A stretch of DNA of 64,000 nt. It comes from Micavibrio sp. UBA6147. GTDB taxonomy: Bacteria > Pseudomonadota > Alphaproteobacteria > Micavibrionales > UBA1664. Shown in pieces: positions 16,733-24,815 of the stretch; position 1 is the first letter of the stretch; the number at the start of each line of letters is the position of its first letter. The position numbers were made by a program, and so were the translations under genes. The stretch lies in NCBI GenBank assembly GCA_002423185.1, contig DIUX01000002.1, forward strand, positions 503,945-567,944, read 5' to 3'. The notes beneath the pieces are model-generated. The model had not been told where the DNA came from. It searched no databases and saw only the letters and a list, made by a program, of their open reading frames with translations.

Positions 16733-17812
16733 ATGACAGACACAGAGCGACCCATGACAGAAAACCAAGCCGCAGCCGACTTCCTCTCAAAATCTGACGA
16801 GGCCAAAGCGTATCTTGATGCGACCCGCGCCAAAAAAACCCTGACCGAGCGCCAAATCAATGACTATAGTGAGATGCGCTATGGCTGGAACCCGATTAAT
16901 TGGGTCAAACTCTCCTTCACAAAAGCCACCAAACTTCCGCCCCTTCGCAAAGAAATCGGCAAGCTCGCGGAACAGGAACGCGCCACGCTTTTAACCGCCG
17001 TGATTAATGGCGAAGCCCCGCTCCATGATGTCTTCAACGCCCACGCCAAGGGCATAGACGGTGAGCTTGACGCCCGCTATCAAGCCGCCCTCCTGCGCCG
17101 CAGCAGCGCGGCGGCGGCGATGAGCAGCGACTTCGCCTTTATCGAACTCACCAACCAAACAATCGACGTTTTGCAATCCGCCTATGACCAAGCCGACAGC
17201 GCCAGAACCATGGAACATTTCGATATGTTCAGCAGTAATTCAGGCATTTCGTTCCTGTCCTACCTCGAAACCAGCTCCGCTGCCGACGCCCTTAAAACCG
17301 CAAAGGCACAGATGGAAACCTATCAACAACACATCGAAAAATATCGCGCCGACCGCGCGACCCTTACGCTCTCCGACCACCGGATTGAGGGATTGCAAAA
17401 CAGCAACACACTCGACCTTGTTGTTGATATGATCAGTGAATTCGCCGGCATTTTCACCAGTTGGGACAACGCCGAAAAACTCGCCAAGGCGATGGAAAAG
17501 CTCGAACCCGCCCTTGGGCAAACCCGCGATATTCGCGCCAAGGTCGAAGACGCCGCCAATCTTTCCGCGCTGGAATACCTGAATGCCGACCGCGAAGTCA
17601 CAGCCTTGCGCCAACAAGCGCTCTCTGCCAGCACAGGCATTACGGGCGATCTACGCAGCAACGTCATGGCGCTGCTCGACATCCGCAACGCCGCGACAGA
17701 ATATTTCAAAGACAATCTCAAAGCGCAAGGCACCCCCGCAATCACCGTCTTTGACGAATCCGTTTTAAACGCCGCGCACCATTTCCGCAAAACTCCCGCA
17801 AGGCGGCTCTAA
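16733..17812 (+). CDS. Helical protein of unknown function
   Basis: A 359-residue, almost wholly helical and soluble protein with no signal peptide and no clear membrane segment. Long amphipathic stretches rich in Ala, Glu, Lys and Leu run across residues 170-330 and may form coiled coils (LKTAKAQMETYQQHIEKY). No family was recognised. The start has AGG about seven bases upstream, within an inverted repeat; a second Met at 16754 is possible. It lies between lptG (71 bases before) and mlaA (258 bases after), in the same direction. Confidence 0.75.
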   Translation: MTDTERPMTENQAAADFLSKSDEAKAYLDATRAKKTLTERQINDYSEMRYGWNPINWVKLSFTKATKLPPLRKEIGKLAEQERATLLTAVINGEAPLHDVFNAHAKGIDGELDARYQAALLRRSSAAAAMSSDFAFIELTNQTIDVLQSAYDQADSARTMEHFDMFSSNSGISFLSYLETSSAADALKTAKAQMETYQQHIEKYRADRATLTLSDHRIEGLQNSNTLDLVVDMISEFAGIFTSWDNAEKLAKAMEKLEPALGQTRDIRAKVEDAANLSALEYLNADREVTALRQQALSASTGITGDLRSNVMALLDIRNAATEYFKDNLKAQGTPAITVFDESVLNAAHHFRKTPARRL

Positions 17813-18070
17813 ACTCTTTCCCAAGCGGAGCAGAAACTGGCGATTGTCACATGCTGCGTTTTTTGCATAATCGCGGCAAAACCTCTCATTTGTTGCCGCC
17901 CTGCATCACCTTAAAAAAAATATGTGGAACGAAGGGGTTACCCCCATTGACCGCCGTGTAAAAAATGGTAAACCTTGTCGCGTCTAAAAGCGCGTCTGTA
18001 ACCGTTTATTAACGGATTGTTGCTTTAATGGACAAATGTTCTATCCCATTGTTGTTTTAAGGAAATGGTC

Positions 18071-18913
18071 ATGATCAAGACCCTTCGCAGCTCCGTCCGA
18101 ATATTCGGTACATTTGCCCTTTGTGTTGTGCTCGGCGCTTGCTCGACCACCAAAGCCCCCCCTTCCTCATCATACGCGGACGCAGAAGCAACAGCCGAAG
18201 CAACGACAACGCCGAATAAAACCGATGACGATGTCATCATGGTCGGCGACATTGAAATTCGCGACCCACTCGAAGGGTATAACCGCGCCGTATTCGCCTT
18301 GAACCAAGGCCTCGACACCGTGATTTTCGAACCGGCGACCAAAGTTTACCGCACAATCGTTCCGAAAATCGCCCGTGATGGTGTTCATAACTTTCTTGAA
18401 AACTTGAAAAGCCCTGTTTATCTCGCCAACGAAATTTTGCAAGGCGATTGGGAAGATGCAGGCCTTGTCACAAAGCGCTTTTTCGTCAACTCCCTCGCCG
18501 GCATCGGTGGTTTGGTTGATGTTTCGGGCATGAACGGCGAAACCTACCTGCCCGAAGATTTCGGCCAGACTTTGGCCGTTTGGGGTGCTGGCGATGGTGT
18601 GTACATCGTATGGCCGATTTTGGGGCCCAGCTCCTCCCGCGATTCTTTTGGTCGCCTTGTTGATTTGGGCTTTGACCCTCTCTTTTGGTACGGCATCTCC
18701 GAAGACCACGAAGCCATCGGCTATATCCGCACCGGCATGACCATCCTCGACACCAAAGACCAAGTCATGGACGGCATGAACGATCTCGAGAAAAACTCGC
18801 TTGATTTCTATGCCGCAGTCCGCAGCATCGTCTACCAACGTCGTGGCGCCCTCATCAAGGATTTCGACCCCGGCCAAGGCACGTTCTCCATTCCGGATTA
18901 CGAAGACGAATAA
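18071..18913 (+). CDS. mlaA: Outer-membrane lipoprotein MlaA (VacJ)
   Basis: A 280-residue lipoprotein that removes phospholipids from the outer leaflet of the outer membrane in the Mla pathway. The start at 18071 has AAGGA about eight bases upstream; an ATG two codons earlier is too close to that site. The signal peptide ends in the lipobox VLGAC with Cys24, followed by an acidic Ala/Thr-rich linker. The VacJ domain begins at RDPLEGYNRAVFALNQ and includes NFLENLKSPVYLANEILQ, RFFVNSLAGIGGLVD and EDFGQTLAVWGAGDG. It ends at its own terminator, so mlaC downstream is transcribed separately. Confidence 0.93.
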   Translation: MIKTLRSSVRIFGTFALCVVLGACSTTKAPPSSSYADAEATAEATTTPNKTDDDVIMVGDIEIRDPLEGYNRAVFALNQGLDTVIFEPATKVYRTIVPKIARDGVHNFLENLKSPVYLANEILQGDWEDAGLVTKRFFVNSLAGIGGLVDVSGMNGETYLPEDFGQTLAVWGAGDGVYIVWPILGPSSSRDSFGRLVDLGFDPLFWYGISEDHEAIGYIRTGMTILDTKDQVMDGMNDLEKNSLDFYAAVRSIVYQRRGALIKDFDPGQGTFSIPDYEDE

Positions 18914-18943
18914 TCGTTGCGACCCGCAATTGATCTAAGATTC

Positions 18944-18975
18944 AAAAACAGGCCTCCTTGAGCGCCTGTTTTTTT
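18944..18975 (+). terminator. Rho-independent terminator after mlaA
   Basis: A 10 bp perfect stem AAAAACAGGC/GCCTGTTTTT with a 10-base loop and a run of seven Ts, 30 bases after the mlaA stop. Confidence 0.9.
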
Positions 18976-19059
18976 ATGCTGTTTTTTGTCCGAACACTCT
19001 TTCGTTCAAAATTTTCACGCAACCAACTCGCTTTTATCATTATATTGTTTGGTCTTGTT

Positions 19060-19088
19060 TTGATCTATGCTATCAAAACGGCTATAAT
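19060..19088 (+). promoter_or_regulatory. Sigma-70 type promoter for mlaC
   Basis: TTGATC and TATAAT separated by exactly 17 bases, located between the mlaA terminator and the mlaC start. Transcription would begin near 19095, giving a leader of about 30 bases. Confidence 0.7.
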
Positions 19089-19125
19089 GGATTACACATT
19101 GTTTTTCAGGAGTCAGGACTCGCCT

Positions 19126-19818
19126 ATGATTAGCAAACAATCGACATACATTCTCGCAACCGTCGCGGTCAGTGCTTTGTTCACTGGACAGGCTTACGCG
19201 CGTGATGGCGGGCTTTCCGCCGCATCCATCGCCCTTACCCGCATCAGCAACACACCCCTCGTGGCCGCGTCCGCCACGAACGACGCAAGCGCTCTCCAAA
19301 AACAATCGGAGCAATTGATCAATTCGCTGGGTGACCAAGCCATTTCCTTCATGTCCAACACCGCCATGACGGATCAAGACCGCCAAGAAGCCTTCAGAAA
19401 GCTCCTGAGTAAGAACTTTGACATGAAGACCATTGGCCGTTTCGTTCTTGGCCGCTACTGGCGCAGCGCGACTCCTGAACAATTGAGTGAATATCAAGGC
19501 CTGTTCGAAAAAATGGTCGTGTCCGTGTATTCAGAGCGCTTCAAAGAATATTCCGGCCAAAAATTCTATGTGAAGGGGAGTCGCCTCGACACTGACAAAG
19601 ACACCTTGGTCGCCAGCGCAATTTTGCCCAAAGACGGCGGCCAAGAAATCCCCGTTGAATGGCGCGTCCGCCAAAAAAGCGACGGCCGCTTCCAAGTCGT
19701 TGACGTCATCGTCGCGGGCATCAGCATGTCCGTCACCCAACGCTCCGACTTCTCCGCCGTCATCCAACGCGGCGGCGGCAACCTAGACGTCCTCCTAGCC
19801 CACCTGCGTAAGGGCTAG
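19126..19818 (+). CDS. mlaC: Periplasmic phospholipid-binding protein MlaC
   Basis: A 230-residue secreted protein of the Ttg2D/MlaC family that carries phospholipids between the outer-membrane MlaA complex and the inner-membrane Mla transporter. The signal peptide is predicted to be cleaved after GQAYA (residue 25). Family features are FRKLLSKNFDMKTIGRFVLGRYWR and KFYVKGSRLDTDKDTLVAS, followed by VEWRVRQKSDGRFQVVDVIVAG near the end. The start is set by AGGAC about eight bases upstream; the frame is open for 56 more codons upstream, but those overlap the terminator and promoter. mlaD, mlaE and mlaF are not in the window. Confidence 0.92.
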   Translation: MISKQSTYILATVAVSALFTGQAYARDGGLSAASIALTRISNTPLVAASATNDASALQKQSEQLINSLGDQAISFMSNTAMTDQDRQEAFRKLLSKNFDMKTIGRFVLGRYWRSATPEQLSEYQGLFEKMVVSVYSERFKEYSGQKFYVKGSRLDTDKDTLVASAILPKDGGQEIPVEWRVRQKSDGRFQVVDVIVAGISMSVTQRSDFSAVIQRGGGNLDVLLAHLRKG

Positions 19819-19871
19819 GCAACCATAAAGAGCAAGAAACAAGCCTTTATAAACCACCCAGCCCCCACATA

Positions 19872-19899
19872 AAAAAACAGCCCGCACGGGCTGTTTTTT
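19872..19899 (+). terminator. Bidirectional rho-independent terminator
   Basis: CAGCCC/GGGCTG stem with a four-base loop, flanked by six As on the left and six Ts on the right. It separates the convergent mlaC and DotA-like genes. Confidence 0.88.
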
Positions 19900-19921
19900 G
19901 TTTAAATAGCGTATTCAAAAA

Positions 19922-22672
19922 TCATCCGAGTTTTGCCGGCCCCTTACGGTTCTTGAGCTTTTCGCCAAGCTTTTCTCCGGCTTCTTTTTGGTTCTGCTTG
20001 CTACCACCGAACTGTGAGGGCTTTGGTAACTGATTAATCAATCCATTAGCCGCAAGCAACATGCCGACATTACCTTGGATCGGATCAGGTCTGTTATCGC
20101 TAAATGGTGAAGCGCCGCCTTGACCAATCCATCGCAGAATCGCGTTAGGAACGGTATCAACCATCTTGAAACACATGATTGCCAGGTTATAGGACATGTA
20201 AACAAAGATCAGGGTATAGACAAGTTCACCAAGATATCCGATCTGCTCCCCGCCTCTGATGACATTCACGACGACGTCGAACGTGGAGAAAAGATAGTAT
20301 GCGGCGGCACCGAAAATGATGTACCCGCCAATCAATCCAAACACGATCATGACCGGTCGCAAGAAAATACCGAGCAACAAGAAGTACCCATTTGTTGCCA
20401 ACGGCCCCGCGAGTCCATCTCCGTCGATTTTAAGATGCGCCATCGCCCACAAAGGCATGGCAACAATCGCTTCGAAAATCTCCATGATCCATCCCACGAC
20501 GGCAAAGAAAAAGTAAATAAACGGCATGAGCGGCAAAAGATAGAACAAGACAACGCCCGCACCAAAGCCGGTAATAATTGCCAAATAAAATATAAAGGCG
20601 GCAACATCAAGCAAACCACTGAGAACAGTGCCGATAGCAAATCCCCCTACGGCTGCAACAGCCCCGCCAACCGGCGTTGCCCCCATTGTTCCGACGGCTC
20701 CCCCTAGAATAGCTGCTCCTACGGCTCCCATTTTTGCACCGACCGTGAGTACAACAGCGTAAACAGCTTTCTCAAGCATTCCTTCACCAATTGACATCAT
20801 CGAAACCATAGGATCCATATTGGCGGCCCCTTCGGTTCTAAAATCAATCAAAAGGTCTATCCCGAAAAGCCACTTCAGGAATTGCTCCAAAAAGTTCTGG
20901 TTAGAATTTGCCATAGATGTAACGCCGGCGATTGTATGGGTAAACCTAGTCGTAACATCTCTCGACAAATCAATGGCATTGTTCATGTCGTTGAGTGCAA
21001 TTAAACCAAACGACAACCAGTTCGCCCAACCATTAAGTCCTCCGACTTCTGCTGTGTTGGCCGCCAAAGTCGACCTGAAAGTGGGTCCGTCTCTTACCGC
21101 CGATCCAAAGCGCGAGTTGATACTTCCTATGCGGGCATACCACATACCGGAGGCACCCCACCCTTTTTCTTTCATATTCTCAAAAACCTGATCAAAGGTC
21201 GTCGTCTCAATCTGAGATATTGCATTTCTGACCGCCGTCTCAACGCCAGACATCACCTGAGTATAGGCTTGATTCAGCTCCGAGACCATTGAAGTCATTT
21301 CAGCCGCAGCATCAAATGTGCGTGGCCCACCGTGGTTCGTTTCAATAATCCCAGTCGCGCGTGAAGCGGGCCCTTGAACGCGATCATAAGCCGTGAGTAT
21401 TGCCTGTATGTACGCAGTTTGCAGAACATCAATCGAGTTAATCGAAGCGCCTACGGCTGCATTAGCTTCAGACAACGTAACAGGCGATATGTTCAAGTTA
21501 ATTTCGCCGCATTTTTTGTCATCGGGATCTGTAGAATCGGCAGTCCATACAACCTTGATTGACGACACGTTCGCTTGTCTTGCTCGTGTCAGAATTGCCC
21601 CGGCATCCGATTGCGGCATTGCTGTTGCGGTCGTTCCTACGTACAGATAAGCTTGGAAAACATTCGAAGGCGTCCCACGGCTTCCCGTAATCTTATTATA
21701 AGCCATCGCGCATGTTTGCGACATAAACGCATTCTGAATCAAACTCACCATCTCAGGCGCATGTGGCCTTACAAATACATTACCCGCTCCGGCGGCTCTC
21801 ATCTGATCAACAAACATTCCCCAGGAGTTAGTTGCTAAATTGGAACCCAACTTCGCTGTGTAAAGCGTGATGAATTGTGCACTGTTAAGCCCGCCAGCGA
21901 TCGGAACCAAAAGACCCAATGCCACAACAAGGCGGATTGGTGCCCAAACCGAGTTAAAGCGGCGCCCGAATGGTGTGCCACTCACCGCAGCCTCACCGAC
22001 AACTGTAATAATATAATACACCACGATGAAAACAGCCAAAACCATCATTGCCATACTGTAAAACGCCAACATGGCGTGAAGCCCCGCATGGACGGGGGTT
22101 CCCAGCGCCTGCGCGCCGCTGCCGAACACGCCCGCAACGCCGAAGACTTGATCTAGAAATATATAAACAACGTCTCTGGTCTCATTCCCAGCTGGAATTG
22201 CGAAAAAGCTTCCGGCGCGCGCCTCACCGACCACGGCAAAAAACCCGATCGCCAGCATCTGCACGGCAATCATCACGACAGACAACAGAACAGCCACGAA
22301 AATCGCAATCTTATCGGCATTTTCCCGTTTCAAAACAATACCATTCGCAGCCGTTGCAATAACGTCGCGAACACCGAACTTGCCGATATTCATAGGATTG
22401 AGATAGGCGTGCCCGACAGGGAGCAAATTTACAGCGCGATAAATCAGTGCCAGCATATAGGCGAAATGCCCGAATTTCTTGCTAAGCTCGCGGATGCGAG
22501 GGAAAATGCCAGGAAGGTGCGAAAACCGCACTGCGCGGCGAACCAAACCCGCTTCAATGATGGCTTGCGGACGCCTGTCCGGCTGATTGCCATCTTGAAG
22601 GTTGCCGGGACGTCTGTTTTGAAGCCCTTGAGGCCTATTTTTACCGCGATTAGGGTTGCGCCCGAAAATCAT
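19922..22672 (-). CDS. DotA/TraY-like polytopic inner-membrane protein (type IVB secretion family)
   Basis: A 916-residue membrane protein. A basic N-terminal region of about 45 residues is followed by hydrophobic segments at about 122-150, 200-226 and 248-262, a long extracytoplasmic domain (about 280-620) and several more C-terminal segments. The stretch GTPFGRRFNSVWAPIRLVV and LLVPIAGGLNSAQFITL (about 232-270) matches the conserved core of DotA (Legionella Dot/Icm) and TraY (IncI conjugation). Family members form part of the inner-membrane channel of type IVB systems. No other dot/icm/tra gene is within the window. G+C looks low: one 60-base line (20881-20940) has 26 G+C against 35 in a line of ettA (23221-23280). 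It may be a dispersed piece of a chromosomal secretion system or an acquired gene. Confidence 0.82.
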   Translation of the reverse strand: MIFGRNPNRGKNRPQGLQNRRPGNLQDGNQPDRRPQAIIEAGLVRRAVRFSHLPGIFPRIRELSKKFGHFAYMLALIYRAVNLLPVGHAYLNPMNIGKFGVRDVIATAANGIVLKRENADKIAIFVAVLLSVVMIAVQMLAIGFFAVVGEARAGSFFAIPAGNETRDVVYIFLDQVFGVAGVFGSGAQALGTPVHAGLHAMLAFYSMAMMVLAVFIVVYYIITVVGEAAVSGTPFGRRFNSVWAPIRLVVALGLLVPIAGGLNSAQFITLYTAKLGSNLATNSWGMFVDQMRAAGAGNVFVRPHAPEMVSLIQNAFMSQTCAMAYNKITGSRGTPSNVFQAYLYVGTTATAMPQSDAGAILTRARQANVSSIKVVWTADSTDPDDKKCGEINLNISPVTLSEANAAVGASINSIDVLQTAYIQAILTAYDRVQGPASRATGIIETNHGGPRTFDAAAEMTSMVSELNQAYTQVMSGVETAVRNAISQIETTTFDQVFENMKEKGWGASGMWYARIGSINSRFGSAVRDGPTFRSTLAANTAEVGGLNGWANWLSFGLIALNDMNNAIDLSRDVTTRFTHTIAGVTSMANSNQNFLEQFLKWLFGIDLLIDFRTEGAANMDPMVSMMSIGEGMLEKAVYAVVLTVGAKMGAVGAAILGGAVGTMGATPVGGAVAAVGGFAIGTVLSGLLDVAAFIFYLAIITGFGAGVVLFYLLPLMPFIYFFFAVVGWIMEIFEAIVAMPLWAMAHLKIDGDGLAGPLATNGYFLLLGIFLRPVMIVFGLIGGYIIFGAAAYYLFSTFDVVVNVIRGGEQIGYLGELVYTLIFVYMSYNLAIMCFKMVDTVPNAILRWIGQGGASPFSDNRPDPIQGNVGMLLAANGLINQLPKPSQFGGSKQNQKEAGEKLGEKLKNRKGPAKLG

Positions 22673-22976
22673 TGATCCACCTCTTCATAGTACCAATTTT
22701 TTGGTCTTTTTTTACACGCCATCGGCGAAGGCAAATATAGCCCGCCACTTTAAATTATCGTTGATTAGTCTAAATTTTTAGTTAATTACAAAATACCATA
22801 TTTTACACAAATCGTCTATTTCTATTGTTTTGTGCCGTTTTTGGACAAGAAAACACAAAAAACCCCGAAAATCTGTGCGATTCACGGGGTTTTGTTTTCT
22901 GTATTCAGGCTCGGAAAGCGGGCGACAAACTCTAAAAAACTTCGGTTCAACCCTAAGGGTCAGCCCCTAAGCCACG
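22673..22976. other. AT-rich intergenic region between the DotA-like gene and ettA
   Basis: It holds the upstream region of the DotA-like gene, with several A/T-rich tracts at about 22700-22830 but no clear -35/-10 pair on the minus strand, and the ettA terminator. No gene or structured RNA is evident. Confidence 0.5.
22857..22898 (-). terminator. Rho-independent terminator after ettA
   Basis: AAAACCCCG/CGGGGTTTT stem with a 17-base loop; on the minus strand it is followed by a run of Ts. It lies about 80 bases beyond the ettA stop. Confidence 0.75.
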
Positions 22977-24611
22977 CTAGGCCGCGATGCCGTATTTTTC
23001 CTTATGGCGCTCATAATCCTCGAAATTGCCTTCGAACCATGTCACGCGGCCTTTGCCTTCGAAGGCGAGGATATGCGTGGCGATGCGGTCAAGGAACCAA
23101 CGGTCGTGGCTGATGACCACGGCGCAGCCGGGAAAGTTTTCCAAGGCGTCCTCAAGCGCCGCCAAGGTTTCGGTGTCCAGATCGTTGGTCGGTTCGTCAA
23201 GCAGCAGTAAGTTGGCGCTCTTTTGTAACATCTTGGCAAGGTGAACGCGGTTGCGCTCGCCGCCCGAAAGCGTGCCGACTTTCTTTTGTTGGTCGGGCCC
23301 ACGGAAGTTGAAAGACGACACATAAGCACGGCTTTGGATCTCGATATTCCCGAGTTTCAAAAGCTCGTTGCCGCCGGAGATTTCCTCCCACACGTTTTTG
23401 TTAGCGTCAAGGGAATCGCGGCTTTGGTCAACATAGCCAAGCTCCACCGTTTCACCGATTTTGAATGTGCCGCTGTCGGGCTGTTCAACGCCTGTAATCA
23501 TGCGGAACAGGGTTGTTTTACCGGCGCCGTTCGCCCCGATAATCCCAACAATCCCGCCAGCAGGAAGGCGGAAAGACAAGTCCTTGATCAGGACTTTATC
23601 GCCAAACGCCTTGGACACGTTTTGTGCCTCGACCACCACATCTCCAAGACGCGGCGGGGTCGGGATGACGATCTGAGCCGAGCCAACCGTGTCGCGCTGC
23701 GATTTTTCCAGCAATTCGTGATAGGAATTGATCCGCGCCTTGGACTTGGCTTGGCGTGCCTTGGGCGATTGACGCACCCATTCCAATTCGCGTGCCAAAG
23801 TGCGCTGGCGTGTGTCCTCTTCGCGGCTCTCCTGTTGCAGGCGTTTTTGCTTTTTCTCAAGATAGGTCGAATAATTCCCCTCATAAGGAATCCCTTGACC
23901 GCGGTCGAGTTCCAAAATCCAGCCCGTGACGTTATCAAGGAAGTAACGGTCGTGGGTAATCATCACCACCGTTCCCGTATAATCGCCAAGGAATTTTTGC
24001 AGCCACGCCACCGATTCCGCGTCCAAATGGTTGGTCGGTTCGTCAAGCAACAACATGTCGGGCTTTTCAAGCAACAAACGGCACAGCGCCACACGGCGCG
24101 CCTCACCGCCTGATAATTTTGTAACGCTGGCGTCTTTGGGCGGGCAATTCAAGGCCTGCATCGCAAGCTCAACCTGACGGTCGATTTCCCATGCGTCCAC
24201 GGCGTCAATTTGTTCTTGCAGAACGCCCATTTCTTCGGTGAGTTTGTCCATTTCATCGGCGTCGGCCTCGGCAAACTGCATCGAGATTTCGTTGTAACGA
24301 TCGAGCAAAGCCTTGGTTTCGGCAACGCCCTCCATGACGTTTTCGAACACGGTTTTGCTGGCGTCCAGCTGCGGTTCTTGTGGCAAATAGCCGATTTTCG
24401 TGCCTTTATGGGCGCGGGCTTCGCCGACGAATTCTTTTTCAACACCCGCCATGATCTTGAGCAAAGTCGACTTCCCCGACCCGTTCGGGCCAAGCACCCC
24501 GATTTTCGCACCGGGCAGGAAGCTCAGCGTCATATCCTTGATAACCGTTTTGCCGCCGGCGAAGGTTTTGCTCACGCCCTGCATGACGTAGATATATTGA
24601 TAAGAGGCCAT
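22977..24611 (-). CDS. ettA: ABC-F translation factor EttA
   Basis: A 544-residue cytosolic ABC-F ATPase that binds the ribosomal E site and gates the first elongation step according to energy state. There are two ATPase domains: Walker A GPNGSGKST (41-49), signature LSGGEARRVALCRLLLEKP and Walker B LLLDEPTNHLD in the first, and GANGAGKTT, LSGGERNRVHLAKML and LLLDEPTNDLDTE in the second. The arm insertion in domain 1 (EEMGVLQEQIDAVDAWEID) and the inter-domain linker (RELEWVRQSPKARQAKSKAR) are those of EttA rather than other ABC-F proteins. AAGGAG lies about 7 bases before the ATG. Confidence 0.95.
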   Translation of the reverse strand: MASYQYIYVMQGVSKTFAGGKTVIKDMTLSFLPGAKIGVLGPNGSGKSTLLKIMAGVEKEFVGEARAHKGTKIGYLPQEPQLDASKTVFENVMEGVAETKALLDRYNEISMQFAEADADEMDKLTEEMGVLQEQIDAVDAWEIDRQVELAMQALNCPPKDASVTKLSGGEARRVALCRLLLEKPDMLLLDEPTNHLDAESVAWLQKFLGDYTGTVVMITHDRYFLDNVTGWILELDRGQGIPYEGNYSTYLEKKQKRLQQESREEDTRQRTLARELEWVRQSPKARQAKSKARINSYHELLEKSQRDTVGSAQIVIPTPPRLGDVVVEAQNVSKAFGDKVLIKDLSFRLPAGGIVGIIGANGAGKTTLFRMITGVEQPDSGTFKIGETVELGYVDQSRDSLDANKNVWEEISGGNELLKLGNIEIQSRAYVSSFNFRGPDQQKKVGTLSGGERNRVHLAKMLQKSANLLLLDEPTNDLDTETLAALEDALENFPGCAVVISHDRWFLDRIATHILAFEGKGRVTWFEGNFEDYERHKEKYGIAA

Positions 24612-24815
24612 GACTCACTCCTTGTGAATTATAAAGGTGACAATCGTATATTTGTTGCGGGTTTTAGCATGGTTGCGCCCCTTTTCCAAGCTATTTTGCG
24701 GGCAATATTATAATGCCCCGCGAACAAGACCTGCGGACAAGGCCTGAAAAGGCTTGCAATACCGAGCAACGGAATGCTACTCATTATTTCCATAAATAAT
24801 AAATCTGGGTAAAGC

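Noticed and set aside
20120..20707. 195-codon plus-strand frame opposite the DotA-like gene
   Set aside because: The predicted product is rich in His, Asn and Lys as expected from antisense of membrane-protein codons, with no start signal.
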